From Lacipirellula limnantheis (GTDB lineage Bacteria; Planctomycetota; Planctomycetia; Pirellulales; Lacipirellulaceae): 64,000 nucleotides of DNA. The notes below the pieces were generated by a model. It had not been told where the DNA came from and searched no databases. It saw only the letters and a program-made list of their open reading frames with translations. The stretch covers positions 124,001 to 188,000 of the forward strand of contig NZ_CP036339.1 of assembly GCF_007746075.1 (NCBI RefSeq), read 5' to 3'. Each line of letters starts with the position of its first letter. Positions within the stretch are counted from its first letter, which is position 1. Positions 45,032 to 54,039 of this stretch are shown piece by piece. Both the position numbers and the translations under genes were made by a program.

Positions 45032-45910
45032 GTGCAATCGAGCCTGGGGGTGAGCGAGCGTCGGGCCTGCCAGACGTTGGAGCAACCGCGGAGTACGCAG
45101 CGCTATGCTCCGCGCGCGGATGAAGAAGAACAGCGATTACTGGGTCGAGTGCTAGAGTTGGTGCGTGAGCATCCGCGCTACGGCTATCGCTTCATCACGG
45201 CGCTGCTGAGGCGGGAGGGCTGGAGCGTGAATCGCAAACGGGTGCATCGTCTCTGGCGACAAGAGGGCTTGCAAGTGCCGAAGAAACAGCGAAAGAAGCG
45301 GCGGTTGGGCACGGCCGCCGGCGGCTGCGTGCGGCGTCGGGCCGAGTGCCAGGACCATGTGTGGGCCTGGGACTTCGTCTTCGATCGCACGGAGAACGGC
45401 CACGCGATCAAGTGGCTGTCGATTATCGACGAATACACGCGAGAATGCCTGGCGCTGGAGGTGAATCGAAGCATGACCGCTGACGACGCGCTGGACGTGC
45501 TGCGCGACTTATTCGTGATTCGCGGCGTGCCGACCTGCCTCCGCAGCGACAACGGACCGGAGTTCATTGCCCGAGCGATTCGCCAGTTCCTGGCTGCGGC
45601 AGGCGTCGAGACGCTCTACATCGAGCCAGGCTCGCCGTGGCAGAACGGCTATGCCGAGAGCTTCCACAGCCGCCTGCGGAGCGAACTGCTCGACGCCGAG
45701 GTGTTCGAGAGCGTGACGGCGGCCCAGTCGCTCGCGGCGAATTGGCGAAGCGATTACAACCACCATCGGCCCCATAGTGCTCTTGGTTATCGCACCCCCG
45801 CCGAATTCGCCGCCGGTTGTGCTGCTTCCGCTGCGGCTGCGCCTGCGCTCCAGCAACACAACCGACTTCCTGCGGAACGTTTACCTCTTACCCAACCCGT
45901 ACTCTCATAA
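45032..45910 (+). CDS. IS3-family orfB, DDE transposase
   Basis: 292 residues from a GTG; the conserved frame opens earlier (LLSPARRRAVAQVQ) and joins orfA by a -1 shift near 44985-44999. Residues about 40-90 are the HTH_21 region (HPRYGYRFITALLRREGW). The DDE core is visible: first Asp in WAWDFVFD, second in SDNGPEF, Glu in NGYAESFHSRLR. The stop codon lies inside the right terminal repeat. Intact, so the element may be active. Confidence 0.92.
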   Translation: MQSSLGVSERRACQTLEQPRSTQRYAPRADEEEQRLLGRVLELVREHPRYGYRFITALLRREGWSVNRKRVHRLWRQEGLQVPKKQRKKRRLGTAAGGCVRRRAECQDHVWAWDFVFDRTENGHAIKWLSIIDEYTRECLALEVNRSMTADDALDVLRDLFVIRGVPTCLRSDNGPEFIARAIRQFLAAAGVETLYIEPGSPWQNGYAESFHSRLRSELLDAEVFESVTAAQSLAANWRSDYNHHRPHSALGYRTPAEFAAGCAASAAAAPALQQHNRLPAERLPLTQPVLS

Positions 45911-45976
45911 CCTGTGGTACTAAAAATGGGGGCATCCCATCGTCAAGAATCTTCGTCTGACAGCGATTGTCAGAAG

Positions 45977-46070
45977 TGGAGGCGGCGGGAATCGAACCCG
46001 CGTCCTCACGAGGATTACTTTCGGCCGTGTTGCTTCAACAAGACGGCAGAAAACAACCCCGCCTACACAC
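45977..46070 (-). ncRNA. tmRNA 3'-end fragment (probable att remnant)
   Basis: On the minus strand the segment ends GCGGG-TTCGATT-CCCGC followed by CGCCTCCA, the T arm and 3' acceptor strand typical of tmRNA, without encoded CCA. A stem GCCG/CGGC with inner TGTTG-aag-CAACA precedes it, which may be the last pseudoknot region. The 5' acceptor strand expected (GGGGGCG or GGAGGCG) and a tag-peptide reading frame ending LAA were not found in the next 400 bases, where an IS256 remnant begins. A 3' fragment left by an element integrated at ssrA is the best reading. The upstream limit given is approximate. Confidence 0.55.
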
Positions 46071-46203
46071 ATTGATCCACTCATTAAGAGGCAGTGACTC
46101 AAAGCGTCTTAAACGGTGTCCTCAAAAGCATTAACGATCACTCACTCACGGACGCTTGCTCGCTCCTTAAGGAATTGTCAATTCTCGTGTTTTCGCGCGT
46201 TGG

Positions 46204-46380
46204 TTAAGCGGCAGCATCCTGCAAGATTCCATCTTTGAAGACTCGTCCTTGCAGGACGAGCGTGACCTTTTCGTGGCTGGAGAGTCGTCGCCATTTATTG
46301 GCGGCGGACTGGGCGAGTTTGAACATCATGGCGAGGCTGGTTCGGCGGGTTACGCTCCCCTTGGTCTTGCGATGCGACAA
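46204..46380 (-). pseudogene. IS256-family transposase C-terminal remnant
   Basis: About 58 residues in frame: HRKTKGSVTRRTSLAMMFKL followed by NKWRRLSS and VLQGRVFKDGI, matching the C-terminal end of IS256 (Mutator-type) transposases as I remember them. An in-frame TGA lies shortly upstream, and the rest of the gene is missing. It sits between the tmRNA fragment and the NADAR gene. Confidence 0.6.
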
Positions 46381-46401
46381 TGAAGATGCATTCTCGGCGG
46401 T

Positions 46402-46848
46402 TCACGAATCGACCCGACGCCGCAACTCCTCGCGCACTTCCATGAGGACTTTCCCCAGCCAATTTTGGCCGCTGCCTGTCTTGCCGCATCCCCAAAAATA
46501 GTCGTGTGGGGCCGCCTCAATCAGTTCCTCGTCGCCCGTACTGAGGAGCAGCTCGGCGACTGCGGAATGTGTGGCGACTTTCTGGCGAATGGCGGCGCGC
46601 ATGACGGATATCTTGAGGGATTCCCAATCGTCGCGTAGCGGCACGTTACGGGAATTGCCAAGTTGCTTGGCGATCTTGGGGCTTACTGCGCGGCGAATCG
46701 TCTCGGCATAGTCCTGGTCCAAGAACTTCATCGCTTGGAAGTAGTGCTCAACGGTCGGGTACCAACGCCCCTCGAATTCGACGCCGTGAGCAGAGAAATT
46801 CGAGAATTCGCCGAACGGCTCGCCTTGAACGTAGAACGAGATTGTCAT
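46402..46848 (-). CDS. NADAR-family (YbiA-like) N-glycosidase / ADP-ribose hydrolase
   Basis: 148 residues of the NADAR/DUF1768 fold. Members cleave N-glycosidic bonds of riboflavin intermediates (YbiA) or remove ADP-ribose, including from guanine in DNA. Family hallmarks: FSNFSAHGVEFEGRWYPTVE, HYFQAMKF, GNSRNVPLRDDW and the C-terminal FWGCGKTGSGQNWLGKVLM. Length is normal and the frame intact. It lies 2 kb from a DraG-type ADP-ribosylglycohydrolase, which makes a role in ADP-ribose chemistry more interesting than riboflavin, but this is inference. Confidence 0.9.
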   Translation of the reverse strand: MTISFYVQGEPFGEFSNFSAHGVEFEGRWYPTVEHYFQAMKFLDQDYAETIRRAVSPKIAKQLGNSRNVPLRDDWESLKISVMRAAIRQKVATHSAVAELLLSTGDEELIEAAPHDYFWGCGKTGSGQNWLGKVLMEVREELRRRVDS

Positions 46849-47354
46849 TTTAGACGCTATCTATCTGATGTTGATTTTCGCCGAATGCCCGTTCGTCATT
46901 CATCTGAGCGCTGTAGCAGTACGGTAGGGAACCCCAGCTCTACCGCGATGGGTGCCGCTGCCCTCATACAATCGTCCGTCCCTAATTCGGTACCTTGAAC
47001 TTCGCCTGCCCCGCACCCGGATAAGGACACAATGGTTATTTAGAGCGGTCTACCCAGCTTAACGCAAGACATGAGCCAGCGTTGTTGGCGATACAGCATG
47101 ACGAAGTCGACATGGCCAACCTCGCGTAGCATTTAAGGACAACGGGAAATCCAGGCGACGGGCGTCTAGAAGTACCACGCCCCGTGCAGTTTTCCGATGC
47201 GGTGGCTGTGGAATTGATTGGCACAGTTTGATAGTTGCTTGCTGCCAGGGTAGTAATCAAAATTAGCTTCTCGGCTACCGCGTGAACAGATGAATCATCG
47301 CCCAACTGTTACCGACACGCCTTAGTTCACGTACACAGGTGGCGAACTCGAATC
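46849..47354. other. Intergenic, possibly degenerate
   Basis: AT-richer spacer between the NADAR gene and the nuclease pseudogene. On the minus strand a short frame just upstream of NADAR reads VQGTELGTDDCMRAAAPIAV and ends before it; it might be a gene scrap. No recognisable gene otherwise. Confidence 0.35.
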
Positions 47355-47591
47355 ATGCCAACTAATATCTTCTCAAGTTACTCCACCGGCGAAAACCGCG
47401 TCACGGCCTCTCTCCTGGCCGTGCTCCAGTCGCTCTCGCTAGGGCGGATGAATCGCCTGCTCGGCGCCTTGCTCGAGATGCCGGAGTTTGAACTAGTTCG
47501 ATTCCAGAATCAGCCCTCGAAGGGATCCGCGGGTGTTCCTGACGCCATCGTATTGAGCAGCTGAAGGCTACTCATTGAAACGAAGATGTGA
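47355..47591 (+). pseudogene. Broken PD-(D/E)XK-type gene, N-terminal part
   Basis: The frame starts MPTNIFSSYSTGENRVTASL and runs for 69 residues to GVPDAIVLSS, then a TGA (47562-47564). In the same frame the next codons are RLLIETK before another TGA. PDAI...IETK has the spacing of a PD-(D/E)XK nuclease core, with the TGA replacing one residue between the two halves. Downstream sequence no longer matches. So it appears to be the start of a nuclease-like gene disabled by nonsense and truncation. Confidence 0.55.
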
Positions 47592-47674
47592 ACGGCGCCT
47601 GAATAGGGTTCTTCCTCACTCTTGGTGAACGATTTGGCGGCTGTCACCGTAAGTTAGCGAGGAAGTTGATCCCC

Positions 47675-48476
47675 GGATGCCACGCACGGCGCCTTCTTGT
47701 CGAGACGGATGTCGTGCGAGTTGCTCCTCTGTTGCCGCAGCCGGACAAGCTGTGCTGCGAAGGCGTCGAGATTGGCCCCAACCAGATCACTTTGCACGTG
47801 AAGAGCTGTGCGGCGACAGGCCGTTGTCCGGCCTGCAATCACGCTTCGAGCTGCGTGCATAGCTGGTATGCGAGAACATTAATCGATCTGCCGTGGCTCG
47901 ACGGAGCCGTTTGCGGGATATCTCAAGGAACGCTGGGATGCCGGCATCCGTAATGCGCGAATTTTTTACGAAGAAGTGAAACGGCAGGGATTTCAGGGAT
48001 CGTATGACGCAGTCTGCGACTGCGTTGCGCCGTGGCGGGCTCCCCCTGACGAATCGCCTAAACTCGCTCGATGCTCGCAGCAGTGCTCGGCCGACCAACT
48101 CTCCTGGCTGGCCGTTCAGCGCCCGGACCGGCGACGTTCCGACCAGGAGCAGATGGTGACTGCAGTCTCCGCCTTGGGCTCCGCTTGGGCTCGAGGAATT
48201 GAGTTAGCTCGGCAATTCGCCGCAGCCCTGCGGCGCGAAGTCGCTCTCGATCTGGACGAATGGATCGCCGCCGCGGTCGAAGACGCGCCTCGCGAGTTGC
48301 AACGGTTCGCCCAGGGAATTCGAGGGGACCGACAGGCGGTCGCTAACGCGTTGACTTCGTCTTGGAGCAACGGCCCAACCGAGGGACACGTCAATCGCCT
48401 CAAGCTCATAAAACGGCAGATGTACGGGCGGGCGAGCTTCGATCTACTGCGAATTCGCGTGCTCAACGCCGCTTGA
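47675..48476 (+). pseudogene. ISL3-family transposase remnant
   Basis: Two pieces in different frames. The first (about 47690-47950) contains the ISL3 zinc-ribbon start: RCPACNHASSCVHSWY and ARTLIDLPW. The second (about 47976-48476) contains the C-terminal end: RREVALDLDEWIAAAVEDA, SSWSNGPTEGHVNRLKLIKR, QMYGRASFDLLRIRVL. The centre with the DDE Asp residues is missing, so this is a deletion derivative with frameshifts. Not functional. Confidence 0.82.
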
Positions 48477-48831
48477 ACCACGCGTGGCTCGGTTCTTCGC
48501 AGTCCGCGAAATCTGAAGAGCTGCAATCGTTTCCTGGGTCGGACCTCTGCACGTCGAACCGCGGTATGCGCCCAAAATCAACAAGCACCGTTCACCAAGA
48601 ACGAGGAAGACCCGTTATGAAATGCACGGTGACAGTCAATTACCTAGTACCTGCGTGCCACTGTTTAAGGGGCAGCACGAGGTCGAATACTTTGCCACAA
48701 GCAGTCCAAGTTGCAGATCGTTGACATCTCTTGCGCAATCTTTCGGACGTGTTGAAGCGAATGACCGATCGCTATCCGCGGCAAATCACCGAGACACTCG
48801 GAAAGGACGGGACTCTTGCAGACTGTCATTC
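48477..48831. other. Intergenic, no gene seen
   Basis: Spacer between the ISL3 remnant and the ADP-ribosylglycohydrolase gene (which ends here, reading left). No recognisable motif or repeat. Confidence 0.4.
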
Positions 48832-49758
48832 CTATGGAAGGAGTCGATGAAGAATCTCTTCAATCAAATCTCGGCGTGCCAGCGTCTGGCGCCAGCGAGC
48901 TGGGATTCCTGTTTCGCCGAAGCACGCCCCCGCCAACTGACCGCAGACGGCGCCTGTGGTATCAGCGTCATCGCCGAGATTGACCGCACGCAAGACCGCT
49001 TGCTCGAAATCAGCGGCGTCATGAATCGCCCATAGCGCCGCCTCCAAAGAGTCCACGACATAGCCGGAGCCACGAATTTGTGAGGAATCTTTCGAGCGAT
49101 AGCTCCCAGCCGCCACTGCCCGCACTTCAGGATGGAGCGGCATGACTTGTTCTAACTCTTGTAGGGGCGACCACTGAGGCGACAGTACCGCATCGCGGGC
49201 TTCGCCGTGGATTAGGCCGGCTAACACCAAACCAAGATAGGCGCAAGCGGAGATGCACTGCGGGCTGGCATGAGTCGGCAGACTCGATTCGACCGCCCTT
49301 TCGACAAGATCGTCGATGCCGTTGGGAAACATGTAGCTATAGCGGATAGCCACAGGCGCCAGCCGCATGATCGACCCGTTGCCGCTTAACTGCTCTCGTC
49401 GCGAGCCGGAAGTTCGCGCATCGCCCGACGCCACAAATCGGCAGAGCGCCGCGCACGTCGCATTGCCGACGTCAAACACACGGCCATTGCTGGAGTACTT
49501 TCCGTGGCGCCACCAGTCGACATATCGCGTGGCTTGATCGTCTAAATCCCATCCTGTCTCGGCAATGCTGTCAGCCAGTGCGAGCGCCATGCTCGTGTCA
49601 TCGGTCCACTCGCCTGGTTCCAAGTCGTGCGGGCCGCCGGAGCGATAGTCCGCGATCGGCTCGAAAGTTCCAGGCGGCTGGAACTCGACGGCCGCCCCGA
49701 GCGCATCGCCAATGGCCAAGCCCAAGAAGGCGCCACGAGATCGGTCGCGCTGTGACAT
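48832..49758 (-). CDS. DraG-type ADP-ribosylglycohydrolase
   Basis: 308 residues, all-alpha fold with two magnesium ions that removes ADP-ribose from arginine or other acceptors. The metal motifs are in place: GLAIGDALGAAVEF near residue 12, WTDDTSMAL near residue 51 and NLGDDADTTGAVCGQLAGA near residue 265. It is intact and of normal length. Together with the NADAR gene it forms a second ADP-ribose hydrolase in the same island; no ADP-ribosyltransferase gene is visible between them. Cytoplasmic. Confidence 0.92.
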   Translation of the reverse strand: MSQRDRSRGAFLGLAIGDALGAAVEFQPPGTFEPIADYRSGGPHDLEPGEWTDDTSMALALADSIAETGWDLDDQATRYVDWWRHGKYSSNGRVFDVGNATCAALCRFVASGDARTSGSRREQLSGNGSIMRLAPVAIRYSYMFPNGIDDLVERAVESSLPTHASPQCISACAYLGLVLAGLIHGEARDAVLSPQWSPLQELEQVMPLHPEVRAVAAGSYRSKDSSQIRGSGYVVDSLEAALWAIHDAADFEQAVLRAVNLGDDADTTGAVCGQLAGACFGETGIPARWRQTLARRDLIEEILHRLLP

Positions 49759-49925
49759 TGTCTACCCGCTGAGGTGTCAGGACTGAACATGAAAAATCAG
49801 GCGAAGCATAATCGAACATCGTTGACTAGATGACGCAGCAATTCAGCCGACGCAGTGCCGCCTTGCCAATGATCACCCGGGCGCCGATTTCTAATCTCAT
49901 CGCTTAAAGTCTCTTCAAAAGCAAG

Positions 49926-50633
49926 CTATGGACAAGGGGAGGTTGAGGGAAGAGCCCATGACAATGCGGTAGACAATTCACGCTGCCACCATTCCAGGCT
50001 GTGACCGCCTGCGCGCTCGACATGCCTGCACTCATTGCCCTGGCGTTTTAACTCACGAGCAATCTTTGCGGTGTGCTTGCGGAACATCCTTTCCGCTCCA
50101 AGATTTCCGGCCGCCAAGTAGAAGCGAAGCTCTCGTCCCGCTTGTGAGTCAACTCGGACAGGCGACTTCGGACAACGCGCCATCGAGAAGGCGATCACGA
50201 ACCCGAACAATTCAGGGTGACGAAGACCGGTAGCCAGTGCGAAGGCGCCGCCGTTGGAGAATCCGAAAATGCCCCAATGTTGTCGACCGGTGCGAATTGA
50301 TAAGCGACTTTCCGTCCATTGACGAACGTCGCCGATAAACAATGATTCGTGAGCTTGATAGCGACTTTTATCGACTCCCAGGAGGTACTCTTCGCCGCGA
50401 GCGTCGCCTGAGCTTTCAACGCCGATGATCGCGACTGGAGGCGCCGTCCAAGGTTCGGCCGACGGCGAAACGGTGTCAAGAATATGCTGAAGGGCCTGCC
50501 CATCGGTGCAATAGAGTACGGGTAATGGACTCTCTATGGCTATCGCTGATGGCCAGAATGCGAAGATCCGTCTGGGCTGGGAACTCAGTCCGCACGTCGC
50601 AACGCCCATGATCTTGGTCCAATGGTTCTGCAA
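49926..50633 (-). CDS. Esterase D-like alpha/beta hydrolase
   Basis: 235 residues, putative carboxyl esterase of the enterochelin-esterase/esterase D group. Nucleophile elbow GFSNGG with Ser near residue 124; catalytic His in RAGGHSLEWW near residue 217. The acidic residue is not assigned with certainty. The N-terminus (VLYCTDGQALQHIL) matches the group, in which a lid or N-terminal domain may be absent. No signal peptide. Neighbours give no pathway clue. Confidence 0.8.
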   Translation of the reverse strand: MQNHWTKIMGVATCGLSSQPRRIFAFWPSAIAIESPLPVLYCTDGQALQHILDTVSPSAEPWTAPPVAIIGVESSGDARGEEYLLGVDKSRYQAHESLFIGDVRQWTESRLSIRTGRQHWGIFGFSNGGAFALATGLRHPELFGFVIAFSMARCPKSPVRVDSQAGRELRFYLAAGNLGAERMFRKHTAKIARELKRQGNECRHVERAGGHSLEWWQRELSTALSWALPSTSPCP

Positions 50634-50773
50634 CTCACCACGCTTCTAAAGTGTGAATTCGGACCGCAGATGGTTGGCGGGCACGGAAAGCGACTAGGAT
50701 GTTCTGTCGAGGTGGTGGAGCGGCCCTTGCTCGTTCGTATGGCGACTCCACTAACAACAGCAATCGGCGAGGG

Positions 50774-51625
50774 CTACGGGGCGCTCTCGTCCCAAAGTTG
50801 GCCGAACTCGTGGATGTTGGACGACGTCATCGCCGCGAACTCGCGAGCGTCGATTTCGCGAAGGACGGTCTTATCGGTGCACTCTCCGTTCATCCAAGAT
50901 TGGGTGCCATAGTGCGTTCCATCGGCCGTCAGGTGAACGCTATCGCCATGCGTCTTGCCATGCACGAGGCTGTAGATATCCTTCTTGCGACCATTCGTGT
51001 GATACGCAATGTAGTAGCCGTGCTGCTCGCCGTTTTCCCATGTCGTGAAGGTCGCGATTAATCCACTAGGAAAGAATCGCGGATGAATGCCGACCGGGAT
51101 TCCGTGGTCCATGAAGATCAAAGCGTAGAGTTGGCCTGACGGGTAGAACTGGACCTTCACGCCGTGGAGTTGGCCGTCCGCATGGGGCTCGACCTGGCAG
51201 AGCTTTCCCGTGCGCGAGCGAGACTGGGCCAGTCCGTGCGGGACTCCGTCTCGAAATTCCGCGTCATAAGTCATTGCCGGAAGGTGTGGCAGCTGAGGCG
51301 CCACCTCACCATGATTGATTGTCAAGCCAGGAGCGAGCCGGCGCGGCTCAAGTGGGATCTTCATCTGTGCAATCTTCTCCGCAAATGCATCTGCACTCGC
51401 GCGGACTGCGTGTTGCAAGCTCGCTTTATCAATCGCTACTTGGCTCGCATCTTCGAGTAGGAGAATGATATGAGTATCCGTGACGTTCATGAGCATACCG
51501 CGAGTCTGAGTTCCATCCTTAGCAGCCCAGTCGTGCCAGCGCGGAGCGATGGGCTCAGAACCCAGCGCTGAACTGAGGCTGAAAGTGAAAGCGGTTGCAA
51601 GGAAAAATGGCGTAAAAGGCGACAT
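50774..51625 (-). CDS. Exported SHD1/MORN-like repeat protein
   Basis: 283 residues from ATG 51625 (CCGGAG eight to ten bases upstream). Signal peptide FFLATAFTFSLSSALG. Mature N-terminus (RWHDWAAKDGTQTRGMLMNV) resembles the SHD1 domain that is frequent in planctomycete exported proteins. Residues about 125-260 contain units of the MORN/YwqK type: DGVPHGLAQ, DGQLHGVKVQFYPSGQLYA, ENGEQHGYYIAYHTNGRKK, HGKTHGDSVHL. Such repeats bind lipids or proteins. Transcribed leftwards in the same direction as the protease gene upstream (gap 161 bases). Function unknown. Confidence 0.72.
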   Translation of the reverse strand: MSPFTPFFLATAFTFSLSSALGSEPIAPRWHDWAAKDGTQTRGMLMNVTDTHIILLLEDASQVAIDKASLQHAVRASADAFAEKIAQMKIPLEPRRLAPGLTINHGEVAPQLPHLPAMTYDAEFRDGVPHGLAQSRSRTGKLCQVEPHADGQLHGVKVQFYPSGQLYALIFMDHGIPVGIHPRFFPSGLIATFTTWENGEQHGYYIAYHTNGRKKDIYSLVHGKTHGDSVHLTADGTHYGTQSWMNGECTDKTVLREIDAREFAAMTSSNIHEFGQLWDESAP

Positions 51626-51786
51626 GGTTAATCTCCGGAAAATCGGATTTGGCGGCATTTGCGTGAAACACTGTTACTCAACTGTGCGGGAACTGAACGT
51701 GGTCGAGTACGACTAGGGAACTGGTTCGCCACGCTTCTATTTGGCCATCCTTAAATACACCTTCATTGAATTACAATGAAACGGCA

Positions 51787-54039
51787 TCACTCATTTATGA
51801 AACAGTACGCACCGCGAGATACGGAAATGGGTGAACACTTCAAAAGACTTCGTGAACGAGGGAGTCTCGCACAACGTGCCCAAAGCACGCGTCGCCTAGA
51901 GATGACAATAGCGACTACCGCACCAATTAGAAGATGCCCGGAGACCGGTTCGGAAATGGCGGAACTTAGTGGCGGTGTAGCATACCGGTTCTTCCAAACT
52001 GCGAGATCAGCTGAATCCACTACGCCATTCCGATCTCCGTCGGCAGTCAGATTTGTGGTTGAGCCTTGCGTCCGCTGCCACGTCAGAAAATCCGCTCCAT
52101 CAACAGCGTCGTTGCCATCGTAGTCACCAAGTAAGCCGTTAGTGCCTCCATTAGGCAGAAAACTAAGCGCCAAACTATTCTCAAGCTGTCGCACTACGAA
52201 CCGACCACCATCAAGTGAGGAGCCAAAGCCGGCTAAGTCAATTTCGAAGTTTGACGGCGAGAACCCAGAGATTCCGCCCGCGGACGAAACGAACGGCAAG
52301 TCAAATGCCTGGTTTGCATAAAAATTAGCGGGCGGACCGTCCGAACCAGACAATGTCGATGACTTAACAGCTAGCGTGACCTTGGCTGCTGAAGAAAAAT
52401 CAAGCGATAAGGTCCCAGCGACTGACAGGAAACCCCATCCGGTCAATCCTCCCGCTGTCCCGTTTACATCATTAACCCCAAGTTCAAGTACAGTTTTTCC
52501 TTCTAGTCTGACGTCGCCGCTGAGCTGGCAAACGCCAATTCCCCGCTGGTCTCCCAGTTCTATTTTCGCGCCGCTGCCAAAACGAGTCGTTCCAGTAATC
52601 GTACCGCCGATTCCCCGAAGCGTACCGCCACTGTGGATAGCGACATCCCCATAGATGACTCCATTGTTGTCCAGGATCGCCAGGCTTGTCTGCTTTTGCT
52701 TGCCAACCTCGAGCACAACACCCGATCCCATGCGAATTGCGCTCTTGTTGCCGACGAAGATGGCGCCAACATTCTGAAATTTGCCGCCATCGACTCTGAG
52801 CAGGCTTGAGCCGAAGTCCTGGATCGCTCCAACTCTTATCGAGCCTTCGTTGAATAGGTCTTTGGCGACACGCAAATAAGCGGGAAGTTCTCCTTCTTCA
52901 TTACGGTCGGTCCCTAGGTCGAAGTCGCGTAAATTGTCCAACTTAGATGTTACAAACGCACCGCCTTCAACATGAATTGTGCCGGCGTTTAGAACTCCTG
53001 CGGCATCCACCTGCGCAACAAGAGGTAAATTTTCCGGAGAAGCTGGCATCCTGTCTGGGACCTGCATCGGATAAGAAACGGAAAGGTGAAGGGTCGTCCC
53101 AGTGTTGGTCAGTAGTCCATTGACTCTCTGGATAGCTGGGAAGGACGCCTGATCGTAAAAGGTCCAGACTTTTGACGCGTTAGTCCGCATATCAATAACG
53201 TGATGCGACTGAAAGACGCCGCCAGTCCAGCCTGACCCCGGCTCCCTCGGCTGCCAACTGGTGGACCCCGTGTTGCTGTTGATGAAGTTTCCCTGAATCC
53301 AATTAAAATAGGGGACGTTCGAGTCCACCCGGGTCTCGTTGAAGACTGTCCCGTTCGATGGGCTTTGCCAATGGATCGCGAGTATTTCACCTCTATAAAG
53401 AGTAGGGCCTCCGGAGTCCCCTCCTCGGGCTTCATGAGGACCCCATTCCAGGACGAAATTGTTGTCATTGTCCATCTTTCCTGCCCAGTTGGCGGTGCCC
53501 TCGCGAATCGTTTCTGTTCCCATTCCTCCAAGGATGGTGAAGTTTGGCTGGGTGATGTCCCAATGCTCCCACCAATGATTGCCATCAGGTGCATAGCTTG
53601 AGGAAAACGCGGGAGGGGTGCTGGCGATAGCTTTGGGGAGAAGCATTAATCCAACATCCGGAAAGCCGGGAGGAGCCAAAATTCCCAAGCCTGGCGCCCG
53701 GTAACTTCCAGACGACGTAAAGCGAATTGCTCCACCTTCCCCCTTGTCTTCAATGACATGGCTGGCAGTTAACACCAGCCGGCCTCGAAGTGTCGAGAAT
53801 GGCGTCTGGATAAGCGACCCGGTGCCACCCCCGCCCTTAAAGTTCATGAGGTCTGTCACCCGTACGACCTGACCGACCCAGTCTCTGGTAGAGACGATTT
53901 CGGAGAGCTGATTCGACCTGACGTCCCAGATCGCACGAACAGTTCCCGCTGTGGAGATGGCCACAGTGGCCATACTGAAGGTCACCAATCGAAACAAAAA
54001 TGACTGACCCGTCCAATGTTGATTAGTGGTAAGGTTCAT
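51787..54039 (-). CDS. Exported trypsin-like protease with dockerin and PEP-CTERM-like tail
   Basis: 750 residues. Signal peptide (FRLVTFSMATVAISTAGTVRA) then a trypsin-fold domain at about 70-230 with His in LVLTASHVI, Asp in FPDVGLMLL and Ser in ARGGDSGGPTLY. The middle (about 290-600) has repeated strands of the autotransporter-associated type (NNGVIYGDVAIHSGGTLRG, GGTITGTTRFGSGAKIELG). The C-terminus carries a dockerin-like segment (GDYDGNDAVDGADFLTWQR, ADGDRNGVVDSADLAVW), then SEPVSGHLLIGAVVAIVISRRR, a weak PEP-CTERM-like anchor, and an unusual extra 34 residues. Probably a cell-surface serine protease processed by exosortase. Confidence 0.78.
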   Translation of the reverse strand: MNLTTNQHWTGQSFLFRLVTFSMATVAISTAGTVRAIWDVRSNQLSEIVSTRDWVGQVVRVTDLMNFKGGGGTGSLIQTPFSTLRGRLVLTASHVIEDKGEGGAIRFTSSGSYRAPGLGILAPPGFPDVGLMLLPKAIASTPPAFSSSYAPDGNHWWEHWDITQPNFTILGGMGTETIREGTANWAGKMDNDNNFVLEWGPHEARGGDSGGPTLYRGEILAIHWQSPSNGTVFNETRVDSNVPYFNWIQGNFINSNTGSTSWQPREPGSGWTGGVFQSHHVIDMRTNASKVWTFYDQASFPAIQRVNGLLTNTGTTLHLSVSYPMQVPDRMPASPENLPLVAQVDAAGVLNAGTIHVEGGAFVTSKLDNLRDFDLGTDRNEEGELPAYLRVAKDLFNEGSIRVGAIQDFGSSLLRVDGGKFQNVGAIFVGNKSAIRMGSGVVLEVGKQKQTSLAILDNNGVIYGDVAIHSGGTLRGIGGTITGTTRFGSGAKIELGDQRGIGVCQLSGDVRLEGKTVLELGVNDVNGTAGGLTGWGFLSVAGTLSLDFSSAAKVTLAVKSSTLSGSDGPPANFYANQAFDLPFVSSAGGISGFSPSNFEIDLAGFGSSLDGGRFVVRQLENSLALSFLPNGGTNGLLGDYDGNDAVDGADFLTWQRTQGSTTNLTADGDRNGVVDSADLAVWKNRYATPPLSSAISEPVSGHLLIGAVVAIVISRRRVLWARCARLPRSRSLLKCSPISVSRGAYCFINE

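Larger units (their letters stand above)
44677..45912 (+). mobile_element. IS3-family element (IS407-like), apparently complete
   Basis: About 1.24 kb with terminal inverted repeats GTTATGAGAGT (44678-44688) and ACTCTCATAAC (45901-45911). It carries orfA and orfB in overlapping phases, as in IS3 elements that make a fused transposase by -1 frameshifting. Both frames are intact. The left flank is istB, but the right flank does not continue istB and no target duplication is visible, so a deletion or rearrangement happened next to it. Confidence 0.88.

Noticed and set aside
45920..46310. Complete tmRNA gene
   Set aside because: The 5' acceptor strand and a tag frame ending in LAA were not found; only the 3' end is supported.
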